Assembly (NCBI GenBank): GCA_964638245.1
Contig: CAZWZG010000087.1
Span: forward strand, 1 to 12,761
Reading direction: 5' to 3'
From: CAZWZG01 sp964638245
Lineage (GTDB): Bacteria > Pseudomonadota > Alphaproteobacteria > Rhodobacterales > Rhodobacteraceae
DNA: 12,761 nt
Positions 1-7,272 of the stretch are shown here, piece by piece (positions within the stretch are counted from its first letter, which is position 1; every line of letters begins with the position of its first letter). The position numbers were made by a program, and so were the translations under genes. The notes beneath the pieces are model-generated. The model made no database searches, was not told the DNA's origin, and saw only the letters and a list, made by a program, of their open reading frames with translations.

Positions 1-233
1 TGCAGATGAAGATGTTCCTGACACGCCTCGGCGAAGGCAGCCGCATGGTCATTACAGGTGACCGAAGCCAGGTCGACTTGCCCCGTGGCGTGCAAAGCGG
101 GCTGCGCGATGCAGAGCGGCTGTTGAGCGGGGTCAACGATATCTCGTTCAATTACTTCACGGCAAAGGACGTCGTGCGGCACCCATTGGTCGCCAAGATT
201 ATCGAAGCCTATGACAAGGACGACCCGCGCTAA
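1..233 (+). CDS. phoH: PhoH-like ATPase (YbeZ), C-terminal end only
   Basis: This is the last 77 codons of a gene that begins before the window; the frame is open from base 3 to the TAA at 231-233. The visible part carries the C-terminal hallmarks of PhoH/YbeZ proteins: QMKMFLTRLGEGSRMVITGD, then QVDLPRGVQSGL, then DVVRHPLV close to the end. In the family this is the second half of a P-loop ATPase core; the Walker A part lies upstream of the window. YbeZ is a phosphate-starvation-type ATPase that works with the endonuclease YbeY in ribosome maturation and quality control. In many proteobacteria ybeZ-ybeY-ybeX-lnt form one operon, and the same set follows here, interrupted by one extra gene. 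The family call is very secure; the exact paralogue name (phoH or ybeZ) is a convention. Confidence 0.95.
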   Translation, partial: QMKMFLTRLGEGSRMVITGDRSQVDLPRGVQSGLRDAERLLSGVNDISFNYFTAKDVVRHPLVAKIIEAYDKDDPR

Positions 234-398
234 GGCAGAGCGGGGCGGGTGCGCCTCCGGCGCTGAATGTGGCCGCTGCATGATCCGAGCGTGCCGGTTT
301 TGCTCTTTGGCTTTGCTGAGAAATGACGATCTGGTTTCGGGCAGAGCGCGCCAATTTTCGGACCGGGACTTCTTGCGGGCGCGGATTACATCCGGTCG

Positions 399-974
399 AT
401 GATTGCAGACGACAGATATGAGCAGGTGCTGGTCGAAAATGCAGACATGCTGCGCGATTGGCTGGACGCCCACCATGCGCAAGACGAAAGCGTCTGGCTC
501 GTGACCTTCAAGAAAGAGGCGGGTGCAAAGTATCTTTCGCGGCTGGACGTTCTGGACGAGTTGATCGCCTTTGGCTGGATCGATGGGATCAGGCGCAAGC
601 GGGATGACGACAAGACCATGCAATTGATATCGCGCAGGCGGCAGCAGGCATGGGCCGCAAGCTACAAGGAACGCGCTGCGCGACTGATCGAAGAGGGCCG
701 CATGGCCGAGCCCGGGCTGGCCGCCATCAAAGCCGCAAAGGCGTCTGGCTTATGGAATGCGCAAGCCGCAGTGGATGCGTTGATTGTTCCCGAAGACCTG
801 GCTGCAGCCTTGAGCGAAAGCGGAGTCAACGAGCGTTTCGAAGCGATGGCGCCGTCCTATCGGCGCAACGTTCTGCGCTGGCTTGCGTCTGCCAAAAAGC
901 CAGAGACGCGTGCAAAGCGCCTTGATACCATCGTGCGAACGACGGTTCGGGGCGAGAAAATCCCGCAGATGTGA
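399..974 (+). CDS. YdeI/OmdA-family protein
   Basis: A 191-residue protein resembling the YdeI / OmpD-associated (OmdA) family. Family-like features are the N-terminal LRDWLDAHHAQDESVWLV stretch, LIAFGWIDGIRRKRDDD at about 51-67, the basic SRRRQQAWAASYKERAARLI segment at about 74-93, and the helical C-terminal LRWLASAKKPETRAKRL. The biochemical role is unsettled; members have been linked to stress resistance and cell-surface phenotypes, so I assign no reaction. There is no signal peptide or membrane segment, so it is probably cytoplasmic. The start at 399 is the first ATG before the conserved region; its ribosome binding site is weak. The gene lies 165 bases after phoH and only 6 bases before ybeY, so it is probably cotranscribed with ybeY. 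It interrupts the usual phoH-ybeY adjacency and looks like an accessory insertion. Confidence 0.85.
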   Translation: MIADDRYEQVLVENADMLRDWLDAHHAQDESVWLVTFKKEAGAKYLSRLDVLDELIAFGWIDGIRRKRDDDKTMQLISRRRQQAWAASYKERAARLIEEGRMAEPGLAAIKAAKASGLWNAQAAVDALIVPEDLAAALSESGVNERFEAMAPSYRRNVLRWLASAKKPETRAKRLDTIVRTTVRGEKIPQM

Positions 975-980
975 CGCAAT

Positions 981-1463
981 ATGGAAATCGAGATCAATAT
1001 CGAGGATGCGCGCTGGGCCGGCGCCGGGATTGCGGCATTGGCAGAGACCGCTTGCGGGGCGACATTGGCGCATCTTGAGCTTGGGGATGATTGGGTGATC
1101 AGTATCCTCGCCTGTGATGACGCCCGGATCGCAGCGCTGAACGCCTCTTTCCGGGATAAGGACAAGGCGACCAACGTACTCGCTTGGCCGTCCGACGAGC
1201 GTGCGCCTACGGTCCCTGGCACTCGTCCGGAGCCGCCGGATCCTTCGGATCCCGAGCTTGGCGATATCGCGATTTCTTATGACACGATGCTGCGCGAATC
1301 AGAGGCGTCAGGGATTTCTTTGCGCGATCACAGCCTGCATTTGATCGTCCATGCGCTGCTGCATTGCCTTGGTTACGACCATATTGATGACAAAGATGCC
1401 GCCATAATGGAGGCAACAGAGGTCGAGGTCCTTGCCAGATTGGGGGTCGCGGACCCATATTAA
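981..1463 (+). CDS. ybeY: Endoribonuclease YbeY (16S rRNA maturation)
   Basis: A 160-residue protein of normal YbeY length. YbeY is a zinc-dependent single-strand endoribonuclease needed for 16S rRNA 3'-end processing and 70S ribosome quality control. The zinc site is complete: HALLHCLGYDH at residues 124-134, with ligands H124, H128 and H134. The conserved upstream motif is also present as NASFRDKDKATNVLAWPS (54-71), where many homologues have an Asp instead of Asn after the Thr. The ELGDIAISYD strand (about 92-101) precedes the catalytic helix. The acidic, Pro-rich loop at about 80-91 is somewhat longer than in E. coli and is familiar from alphaproteobacteria. It is followed by corC after 48 bases, the standard ybeY-ybeX-lnt order. 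The start gives a normal N terminus (MEIEINIED). Confidence 0.97.
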   Translation: MEIEINIEDARWAGAGIAALAETACGATLAHLELGDDWVISILACDDARIAALNASFRDKDKATNVLAWPSDERAPTVPGTRPEPPDPSDPELGDIAISYDTMLRESEASGISLRDHSLHLIVHALLHCLGYDHIDDKDAAIMEATEVEVLARLGVADPY

Positions 1464-1511
1464 GTGATCTAAAGGAACGGGCCTTGGTGCCCGAGCAAAC
1501 GGAAAGGTCGG

Positions 1512-2390
1512 ATGGACGAACCCCAGGACGGGTCTTCTAACGCGGCGCATGGCGCGCAATCGGAAGAGAAAAAAGAACCTCCCAGTACGGGGCTGCTGAC
1601 GCGGCTTCGCACAGCGTTTCGTGGCGCTCCGGCAAATTCCAACATTGTTTTGCACCCGGTCGTGACCGAGGCGCGCACAGGCATGATGAACTTGCGCTCT
1701 AAGCGCGTAGAGGATGTCATGTTGCCCAAGGTCGAAATCACCGCCGTCCCGGCCAACATCACCAAAGCAGCTCTTGTTGAGGTGTTCCGTGAAAGCGGAC
1801 TGACACGCCTGCCGGTGTACAAAGGCACCTTGGACACGCCTATCGGCATGGTGCACCTCAAGGACTTTGCTCTGGAGCACGGGTTCAACGGGAACTCAGC
1901 GCGTTTCGCGCTGCGCAAAATGCTGCGCCCGCTTTTATTTGCACCCCCGTCGATGCCCATTGGCGTTCTTTTGCAGAAGATGCAGTCCGAGCGGCGCCAT
2001 ATGGCGCTGGTGATCGATGAATATGGCGGCGTCGATGGTCTGGTCACGATTGAGGACCTGATCGAACAGGTCCTTGGCGAGATCGAGGATGAGCACGATA
2101 CCGAGGAAGACAAGCTTTGGACGCTTGAGGCGCCAAACTGCTATCTGGCTCAGGCGCGGGTGCCCCTGAATGCGTTCGAGGCCGAGATCGGGCGCAAGCT
2201 GGTGGACGCCGAGGAAGACGAAGAAATCGGCACGCTGGGCGGACTGGTCTTCATGCTTGCAGGCCGCGTGCCTGCACGTGGAGAAGTGATCCATCACCCC
2301 GACGGCCCGGATTTTGAAGTCGTTGACGCCGATCCCCGCCGGATCAAGCGTCTGCGCGTCCGTTTGAAATGGAGCGAGGCCGCGGAGTGA
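1512..2390 (+). CDS. corC: CBS-domain protein, CorC/YbeX (HlyC/TlyC-type)
   Basis: A 292-residue soluble protein with no DUF21 transmembrane domain, matching short CorC/YbeX proteins rather than long membrane hemolysin-like ones. After a variable charged N terminus come CBS domain 1 (about 65-120: VEDVMLPKVEITAVP through GMVHLKDF), CBS domain 2 (about 133-190, including HMALVIDEYGGVDGLVTIED) and a C-terminal CorC_HlyC/transporter-associated domain (about 205-287, with EIGTLGGLVFMLAGRVPARG). The tandem CBS module binds adenine nucleotides in this family. CorC has been linked to Mg/Co efflux, and YbeX to ribosome-related phenotypes together with YbeY/YbeZ; older 'hemolysin' names are misleading. 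A good ribosome binding site, GGAAAGG at 1501-1507, fixes the ATG at 1512. The stop overlaps the start of lnt. Confidence 0.93.
   Translation: MDEPQDGSSNAAHGAQSEEKKEPPSTGLLTRLRTAFRGAPANSNIVLHPVVTEARTGMMNLRSKRVEDVMLPKVEITAVPANITKAALVEVFRESGLTRLPVYKGTLDTPIGMVHLKDFALEHGFNGNSARFALRKMLRPLLFAPPSMPIGVLLQKMQSERRHMALVIDEYGGVDGLVTIEDLIEQVLGEIEDEHDTEEDKLWTLEAPNCYLAQARVPLNAFEAEIGRKLVDAEEDEEIGTLGGLVFMLAGRVPARGEVIHHPDGPDFEVVDADPRRIKRLRVRLKWSEAAE
2371..2379 (+). promoter_or_regulatory. Ribosome binding site deciding the lnt start
   Basis: GGAGCGAGG lies inside the end of corC and ends 7 bases before a GTG at 2387. The alternative in-frame ATG at 2369 has no purine-rich stretch upstream. The GTG also gives a 4-base GTGA overlap with the corC stop, the classic sign of translational coupling. 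Confidence 0.6.
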
Positions 2391-3853
2391 GTGAGGCGGT
2401 CGCGACGCAGGTGCGTCGTCTCTCGGGGCCTTGGCGACTTGTGCTGAGTCTTGTTGCCGGTGCGGCTGCGGCGCTTGGGCATGCGCCGTTTGGGTTTTGG
2501 GGGATTGGGGTCCTCGGGTTTGTCACCCTCATTTGGTGCGTAGGCGGGGCAACGCGACCGGGACGGATCGCCTGGGCGGGCGGTGCCGCTTATTTCGCTG
2601 TTGCGCTTCATTGGATCGTCGAACCGTTTCAGGTCGATGCATCTGTCCATGGATGGCTTGCGCCGTTTGCTCTTATCGGTATGGCGGGTGGGCTCGCGCT
2701 GTTCTGGATGGCGGCCGGATGGCTCCTTCGGTTGGGCAGGGGGCAACCTGCGCTAGTTTTCGCAATCGCTTTGTCCGGGGCCGAGATGCTGCGCGGCTAT
2801 GTCTTCACCGGCTTCCCATGGGCGCTGCCCGCTTACATCTGGATCGAAACGCCGTTGGCGCAGCTTGCAAGCATTATCGGTCCGTATGGTCTAAGTGCAC
2901 TCACGCTGGTTGTTGCTGCACTGGTGACCATAGGCTTACCGAGGCTTCGCGGTCCCGTAGCGGCAGTCGTGCTCGCGGGGTGCGCCGCCGTCTTGGGATG
3001 GGCCCTGACGCCAGATGTGTCCGAGGGCGACAAGATCGTGCGCCTTGTTCAACCCAACGCACCCCAGCATCAGAAATGGGACCCTGAGTTTGCAACGGGC
3101 TTTGTGCGCAGGGCATTGGATTTCACGGGAGAGCCGGGCGATGTTGATCTCGTGATCTGGCCGGAGACGACGATCACATGGCCACTGGATGCCGCTGGTT
3201 CCATCCTTGAGGCTGCGGCGGCGCGGTCAGGAGGGACGCCGGTCCTTGCAGGCATCATGCGCAGGGCAGAAGAGCATCGCTACAATTCGGCGATCATGAT
3301 CGAGATGGGCGGAGCGGTGACCGAGACCTATGACAAGGTTCGCTTGGTCCCCTTTGGCGAGTACATCCCGTTCCGGAGCAATCTGATCCGGGCCGTGGCG
3401 GCGACCTCTGGCTTTGGAACGTCGCCCGGTGAAAATGTTCGCCTGATCGACACACCACTGGGACGCGCATTACCCCTGATTTGCTACGAAGGGATCTTTC
3501 CGCGGCATGGCGCGCGCGCGGGCCGACCCGACGTGCTTATCCAAATCACCAATGACGCGTGGTTTGGCTCGTTCTCGGGGCCATATCAGCACCTTGACCA
3601 GGCGCGCTTTCGCGCGATCGAGCAAGGGGTGCCGCTGTTGAGGGCGGCCAATACCGGGGTGTCTGCGGTGATCGATCCAGCAGGACGGGTGGTCGCGTCC
3701 CTCCCATTGAACGAGGCAGGGTTTCTTGACCATTCGGTCCCGGCAGCGATGGGTCCAACATGGTACTCCAAGATGGGTGACTGGCCTGTAGGTGTTGCGT
3801 TATTGGCCGTTCTTGCGTTCGCCTTCCTCAAACGCAAACAAAAAACCGATTGA
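2387..3853 (+). CDS. lnt: Apolipoprotein N-acyltransferase
   Basis: Lnt is an inner-membrane enzyme that adds the third acyl chain to the N-terminal cysteine of lipoproteins, the last step of lipoprotein maturation. From the GTG start the protein has 488 residues. The N-terminal half contains several hydrophobic helices (about residues 17-205). It is followed by a periplasmic nitrilase-like domain and a closing C-terminal helix (GVALLAVLAFAFL) with a basic tail. The Glu-Lys-Cys triad is intact: Glu in IWPETTITW (E260), Lys in YDKVRLVPFGEYIPF (K317) and Cys in ICYEGIFPR (C366). ITNDAWFG and RAIEQGVPLLRAANTG are further family signatures. An ATG 18 bases upstream (2369) is possible but lacks a ribosome binding site. 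It is coupled to corC by a 4-base overlap and is the last gene of the ybeZ-lnt block. Confidence 0.96.
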   Translation: MSEAVATQVRRLSGPWRLVLSLVAGAAAALGHAPFGFWGIGVLGFVTLIWCVGGATRPGRIAWAGGAAYFAVALHWIVEPFQVDASVHGWLAPFALIGMAGGLALFWMAAGWLLRLGRGQPALVFAIALSGAEMLRGYVFTGFPWALPAYIWIETPLAQLASIIGPYGLSALTLVVAALVTIGLPRLRGPVAAVVLAGCAAVLGWALTPDVSEGDKIVRLVQPNAPQHQKWDPEFATGFVRRALDFTGEPGDVDLVIWPETTITWPLDAAGSILEAAAARSGGTPVLAGIMRRAEEHRYNSAIMIEMGGAVTETYDKVRLVPFGEYIPFRSNLIRAVAATSGFGTSPGENVRLIDTPLGRALPLICYEGIFPRHGARAGRPDVLIQITNDAWFGSFSGPYQHLDQARFRAIEQGVPLLRAANTGVSAVIDPAGRVVASLPLNEAGFLDHSVPAAMGPTWYSKMGDWPVGVALLAVLAFAFLKRKQKTD

Positions 3854-3878
3854 ACCGCTCATAAGGGTCCACTAGACC
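3850..3878 (+). promoter_or_regulatory. Possible metK promoter
   Basis: TTGAAC (3850-3855) and TAGACC (3873-3878) are separated by exactly 17 bases and resemble sigma-70 -35 and -10 boxes; the -10 match is only partial. The predicted start of transcription, near 3885, falls at the 5' edge of the riboswitch stem that begins at 3886. That agreement is the main support. The -35 box overlaps the lnt stop codon. Confidence 0.4.
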
Positions 3879-3879
3879 C
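3865..3879. repeat. Inverted repeat across the metK promoter
   Basis: GGGTC - CACTA - GACCC is a perfect 5-base inverted repeat with a 5-base spacer, in the 84-base gap between lnt and metK. It overlaps the spacer and -10 box of the possible metK promoter, so an operator is conceivable. No T-run follows, so it is not a standard terminator for lnt. It may be chance. Confidence 0.35.
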
Positions 3880-3885
3880 GGTCCA

Positions 3886-3930
3886 CCGTCACAACGGCTT
3901 CCTGACGTGGCGGGGTCATTTTAATGGAGC
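3886..3930 (+). promoter_or_regulatory. SAM/SAH riboswitch in the metK leader
   Basis: The leader matches my memory of the Rhodobacterales SAM/SAH riboswitch, a small H-type pseudoknot found before metK. Stem P1 is CCGTCAC (3886-3892) with GTGGCGG (3907-3913), 7 pairs with one G-U. The 14-base loop AACGGCTTCCTGAC (3893-3906) carries the conserved AACGGCTTCCTG core. Loop bases GCTTC (3897-3901) can pair with GGAGC (3926-3930) to close the pseudoknot, with one wobble. GGAG at 3926-3929 is also the metK Shine-Dalgarno sequence, 8 bases before the ATG at 3938. High SAM or SAH should therefore close the knot and block translation initiation, giving product feedback on SAM synthetase. Motif, spacing and position all agree. 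Confidence 0.88.
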
Positions 3931-3937
3931 ACTTCCC

Positions 3938-5119
3938 ATGAGCCGCCAGAACTATGTGTTCACCTCCGAGAGCGTGAGCGAGGGCCACCCCGACAAGGTC
4001 TGCGACCGGATTTCGGACGCTGTCCTTGATGCAATGTTGACCGAGGAATCCCAGGCCCGCGTCGCCTGCGAAACTTTTGCCACAACGAACCAGGTCGTCA
4101 TCGGAGGCGAAATCGGGCTGTCCGACCCGGACCGATTGACCGAGTTCATGGGTAAGGTGGACGGCATTGCGCGCGCCTGTATCAAAGACATCGGATACGA
4201 ACAGGACAAGTTCCACTGGCGGACCTGCAACGTCCTGAACCTGTTGCACGAGCAATCGGCCCACATCGCGCAGGGCGTTGATGCCAAGGACAACAAGGAT
4301 GAGGGCGCTGGTGATCAGGGGATAATGTTCGGCTATGCCGTGCGCGAAACACCTGAACTCATGCCCGCCCCGATCCACTATGCCCACGCTGTACTGCGCC
4401 GCTTGGCCGAGGCACGCAAATCCGGGGCCGAGCCGACGCTGGGACCGGATGCAAAAAGTCAGATTTCGCTGCGGTATGAAGACGGCAAACCTGTTGAAGT
4501 GACGCAAATCGTTCTGTCGACCCAGCATGCGCATGAATCCCAGACATCCGAGGATATCCGCGCGATCGTCGAGCCCTACATCCGCGACGAGTTGCCTGAC
4601 GGTTGGATCACGGACGCGACGAAATGGTGGGTCAACCCGACGGGTACCTTTGTCATCGGCGGCCCAGATGGCGATGCTGGCCTGACGGGCCGCAAGATCA
4701 TTGTGGACACCTATGGCGGTGCGGCCCCGCACGGTGGCGGCGCTTTCTCCGGCAAGGACCCAACCAAGGTCGACCGTTCGGCTGCTTACGCTTCGCGCTA
4801 TCTGGCCAAAAACGTCGTTGCGGCTGGACTCGCCGACCGCTGTACGATCCAGCTATCCTACGCCATTGGCGTCTCCCAACCGCTATCGATCTACTGCGAC
4901 ACCTTTGGCACCGGAGAAGTCGAGCCAGCAGCAATTGAAGCAGCGATCCCAAAGATCATGGATCTGACGCCGCGCGGTATCCGCGAGCACCTAGGTCTGA
5001 ACCGTCCGATCTATGCACGCACCGCAGCATACGGCCACTTTGGCCGCGCGCCCGAGGCCGATGGTGGCTTCAGCTGGGAAAAGACCGACGTTGCCGAGGC
5101 GCTCAAAGCCGCGCTTTGA
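3938..5119 (+). CDS. metK: S-adenosylmethionine synthetase
   Basis: A 393-residue protein of normal MetK length that makes S-adenosylmethionine from methionine and ATP in the cytoplasm, normally as a tetramer. The diagnostic motifs are present: GHPDK at 16-20 near the N terminus, the GAGDQGIMFGYA signature at 123-134, and the glycine-rich phosphate-binding loop GGGAFSGKD at 266-274. The C terminus (ARTAAYGHFGR, FSWEKTD) is also typical. The Shine-Dalgarno GGAG at 3926-3929 fixes the ATG and lies inside the riboswitch pseudoknot, so expression is probably limited when SAM or SAH is high. Upstream is lnt (84 bases); downstream there is a hairpin and then an unrelated gene. SAM made here is the methyl donor for TrmB, encoded downstream, though no direct partnership is implied. 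Confidence 0.98.
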   Translation: MSRQNYVFTSESVSEGHPDKVCDRISDAVLDAMLTEESQARVACETFATTNQVVIGGEIGLSDPDRLTEFMGKVDGIARACIKDIGYEQDKFHWRTCNVLNLLHEQSAHIAQGVDAKDNKDEGAGDQGIMFGYAVRETPELMPAPIHYAHAVLRRLAEARKSGAEPTLGPDAKSQISLRYEDGKPVEVTQIVLSTQHAHESQTSEDIRAIVEPYIRDELPDGWITDATKWWVNPTGTFVIGGPDGDAGLTGRKIIVDTYGGAAPHGGGAFSGKDPTKVDRSAAYASRYLAKNVVAAGLADRCTIQLSYAIGVSQPLSIYCDTFGTGEVEPAAIEAAIPKIMDLTPRGIREHLGLNRPIYARTAAYGHFGRAPEADGGFSWEKTDVAEALKAAL

Positions 5120-5146
5120 TCGCAACACACCACCAAAATGAAGAAG

Positions 5147-5171
5147 GCAAGGGTCGCTAAACGGCCCTTGC
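5147..5171 (+). terminator. Hairpin after metK, possible terminator
   Basis: GCAAGGGTCG (5147-5156) pairs with CGGCCCTTGC (5162-5171) across the loop CTAAA, a 10-pair stem with one G-U, 28 bases after the metK stop. Stem length and position fit a transcript end. There is no T-run after it, so it may act in Rho-dependent termination or 3'-end protection instead. It separates metK from the following gene. Confidence 0.45.
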
Positions 5172-5247
5172 GTCAAGAAATGGCTTGCCAGCGCAGCCTT
5201 TCCTAAAGTCACGTGAGCGCATATTTCAATTTTAGCGCGAGCATTCC

Positions 5248-7272
5248 ATGGCAAATTCTTCTTCGGAACAGGGCTTTGTCCCGACGACCACTCATATTGC
5301 CTGGGGCGTCATCGTGGCGTCCTTTGCCGGCTTTTTCGTCTACTTCAATGTTCCTGAGCAGGCGCCGGACATCGTGCAAGGCGATCCACCGCCCCCGGAA
5401 GTGCTGGAAGAAACCGTAGATCGCGCTGAAGCATGGGCTGCACGCCAGCCGCGTTTGCCCCGCCCCAATAGCGATGATGAAGCCGACGCCCGCAGTTTCG
5501 TTGTCGAAGCGCCCGATGTCGTTAAGCTCGGCTGGGGATGGAGTCAGGCGCGCGCCGAAGCGATCCCAACGGTCTGCGTCGAGTTCGATGAAACCCAAGC
5601 CGACAACGCGCAGGAGTCGACGATCAAGATTTCCGAGGTGCGCGACAGCTATTCGCTGGCGCGTGAGATGAACGTCTCGGCTTCGGTCTCGGTCAAAACG
5701 GTTGCGTATCAAGGCTCTGGTAAAGCGTCGTTCGCGAAATCATCGAACGTCTCGTCTACCGCCGTGACATATCTGGTCAGCGCCGAAGTCTTGAACGCAG
5801 CGAACTTCGCTGGGCCACGCTCGGGGGATACAGCAGTCCGGCTTACCCCAGAAGCCGCCGAACTGGCGCGCACCAATCTTGAGGCCTTTCAGGATATCTG
5901 CGGTGAAGGTTATGTGGCGGCGCGTATGACAGGTGCGCGGGCGTATATGTTGGCGTCCACCAAGACCACCTCGCGCACGGACCGTGAAAGTGTTCGGACG
6001 TCGGTGCAGGGTAGCGGCTGGGGCGTGAAGGTCGCCGCAGCAGCCAGCGGTTCGTCTACATCAGGTACCGAGAATTTTGAACGTCAGATGACCTTCTATC
6101 AACAGGGCGGTAACGCTCTGATCGACGGCGCTGGTGATATCACTACGACGATACCCTCCGCCGGCAACTCGGAAGGTGATGACAAGCCTACGTCGGTGAC
6201 GCTGAACGTCGCCGACCTGCCCGAAAACGCATCCGAAGCCATCGCCCGGATCAAAAAACTGGCCCAAGCCGCAGCCCTTGCCGGCAAGACGTTCGAAGTG
6301 CGCGTTGTGCCGTATCAGGTGCTCGAAAACTTCCCGCGCAACTACGACATTCTGGCTGAGGAGGCCGAGCAGGATGAAATTGTCGCCCTCTGGGGCGCGT
6401 ACGCGACGCTTTATGCGGACCTGAAGATGATGCTCGAAGATCCCGACGGCTACGCGGTGCCCATTCAGGTTTGCTCTGCGGTTGGGCAGCCTGATCCCAA
6501 AGACGCGACCAAAACTATCAGTGTCGAAACCTGCCGCCTCGATTTCGAACCGCTGGCTGCCAACGCCACCGCGGTGGCGATGGTCGAACACATGCAGGAT
6601 ATGGCACTGATCGCGCGGGACCGGATCGAGGACGCCGCCGAGCGGTGTATCGATATGGAGGAGTACTGCACATTTGATGTGACCACCTTGCGCTCGCCCT
6701 ATTCGATCCGGGCCGGGATGCCGGTGCCGATCCCCGAGGTCGACAACAAGGCGCCAATAGCCGTCGAGGCCGCGATGGACAAAGCGGTTCAGGCCTTGGC
6801 GAACGGCTACGTGTTGCCGCACCCATGGCCACAGAAAAGCCCCATCCAGGTAGCAGGACCAAAACAGGTTTCGGCGGTTTCAAGCGCTTGGACGGCAGTA
6901 AAATCTGCCGCTGAAGACGACTCGGATGCTCGCGTACCAAACATCGCGGCGATCTCTGCGGACGACCATCTGGTCATCCAGTTGCGTGAACCCAGTCAGG
7001 GCCGCTGCATCTATGGTGCGCGAACGCCGGGCTGTATCTCGAACGCCGAAATTCGGCGCTGGGCCGCACGGACCGGCTTTGCCACAACCGTGGTCGAGGC
7101 ACCGATGATGGTCAAACAACAGATCGAGGCTTGTGCGGGCGTGCCCGCTGATAGCGTGCTGGTGGGGGACGGGGATAGCGGTTCTCTGCCCACGATTTGG
7201 TATCCGCCACAGGTCAACGTCAATCAGGATGGCACTGTCACGTGCCTGACCGATGACGCCGAATTTGACTAG
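5248..7272 (+). CDS. Membrane-anchored protein of unknown function, MACPF-like middle region
   Basis: I do not recognise a named family for this 674-residue protein. Residues about 17-35 (IAWGVIVASFAGFFVYFNV) form one membrane segment after a short polar N terminus, so it is probably anchored with the rest outside the cytoplasm. A Pro/acidic linker follows (36-80). Residues about 90-300 have a pore-former-like layout: GWGW at 95-98; a Ser/Ala/Val strand-rich stretch (135-180); LTPEAAELARTNLEAFQDICGEGYVAARMTGA (199-230), which recalls the weakly conserved F..YG.HYV...GG region of MACPF proteins; then another Ser/Thr/Ala-rich stretch and YQQGG (284-288). VRVVPYQVLENFP (351-363) and a helical segment follow. 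All ten cysteines (110, 218, 409, 429, 467, 474, 587, 596, 629, 666) lie after the membrane segment, suiting disulfides. It sits 41 bases before trmB. The MACPF link is inference from pattern only. Confidence 0.85.
   Translation: MANSSSEQGFVPTTTHIAWGVIVASFAGFFVYFNVPEQAPDIVQGDPPPPEVLEETVDRAEAWAARQPRLPRPNSDDEADARSFVVEAPDVVKLGWGWSQARAEAIPTVCVEFDETQADNAQESTIKISEVRDSYSLAREMNVSASVSVKTVAYQGSGKASFAKSSNVSSTAVTYLVSAEVLNAANFAGPRSGDTAVRLTPEAAELARTNLEAFQDICGEGYVAARMTGARAYMLASTKTTSRTDRESVRTSVQGSGWGVKVAAAASGSSTSGTENFERQMTFYQQGGNALIDGAGDITTTIPSAGNSEGDDKPTSVTLNVADLPENASEAIARIKKLAQAAALAGKTFEVRVVPYQVLENFPRNYDILAEEAEQDEIVALWGAYATLYADLKMMLEDPDGYAVPIQVCSAVGQPDPKDATKTISVETCRLDFEPLAANATAVAMVEHMQDMALIARDRIEDAAERCIDMEEYCTFDVTTLRSPYSIRAGMPVPIPEVDNKAPIAVEAAMDKAVQALANGYVLPHPWPQKSPIQVAGPKQVSAVSSAWTAVKSAAEDDSDARVPNIAAISADDHLVIQLREPSQGRCIYGARTPGCISNAEIRRWAARTGFATTVVEAPMMVKQQIEACAGVPADSVLVGDGDSGSLPTIWYPPQVNVNQDGTVTCLTDDAEFD

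Noticed and set aside
251..263. Hairpin GCGCC-TCC-GGCGC after phoH, as a terminator
   Set aside because: The 5-pair stem has no T-run, and such GC-rich palindromes are frequent here. It could end the phoH transcript, but the evidence is too thin.
211..402. 63-codon open frame after phoH
   Set aside because: It overlaps the end of phoH, has low-complexity Arg/Cys-rich composition and no ribosome binding site; it is read from a GC-rich spacer.
1478..1493. Hairpin CGGGC-CTTGGT-GCCCG between ybeY and corC
   Set aside because: Only 5 pairs, no T-run, inside a conserved operon; treated as chance or minor mRNA structure.
3872..4732. 286-codon frame opposite metK
   Set aside because: It is antisense to a certain metK along its whole length, and its composition is that of a complementary-strand shadow in GC-rich DNA.
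5172..5247. Promoter for the membrane-anchored protein gene
   Set aside because: No -35/-10 pair with suitable spacing was convincing; the palindrome CACGTG at 5210-5215 alone is not enough.
6061..6822. 253-codon frame opposite the membrane-anchored protein gene
   Set aside because: His/Arg-rich antisense shadow with no recognisable motif. The plus-strand frame has a coherent membrane segment and domain pattern.
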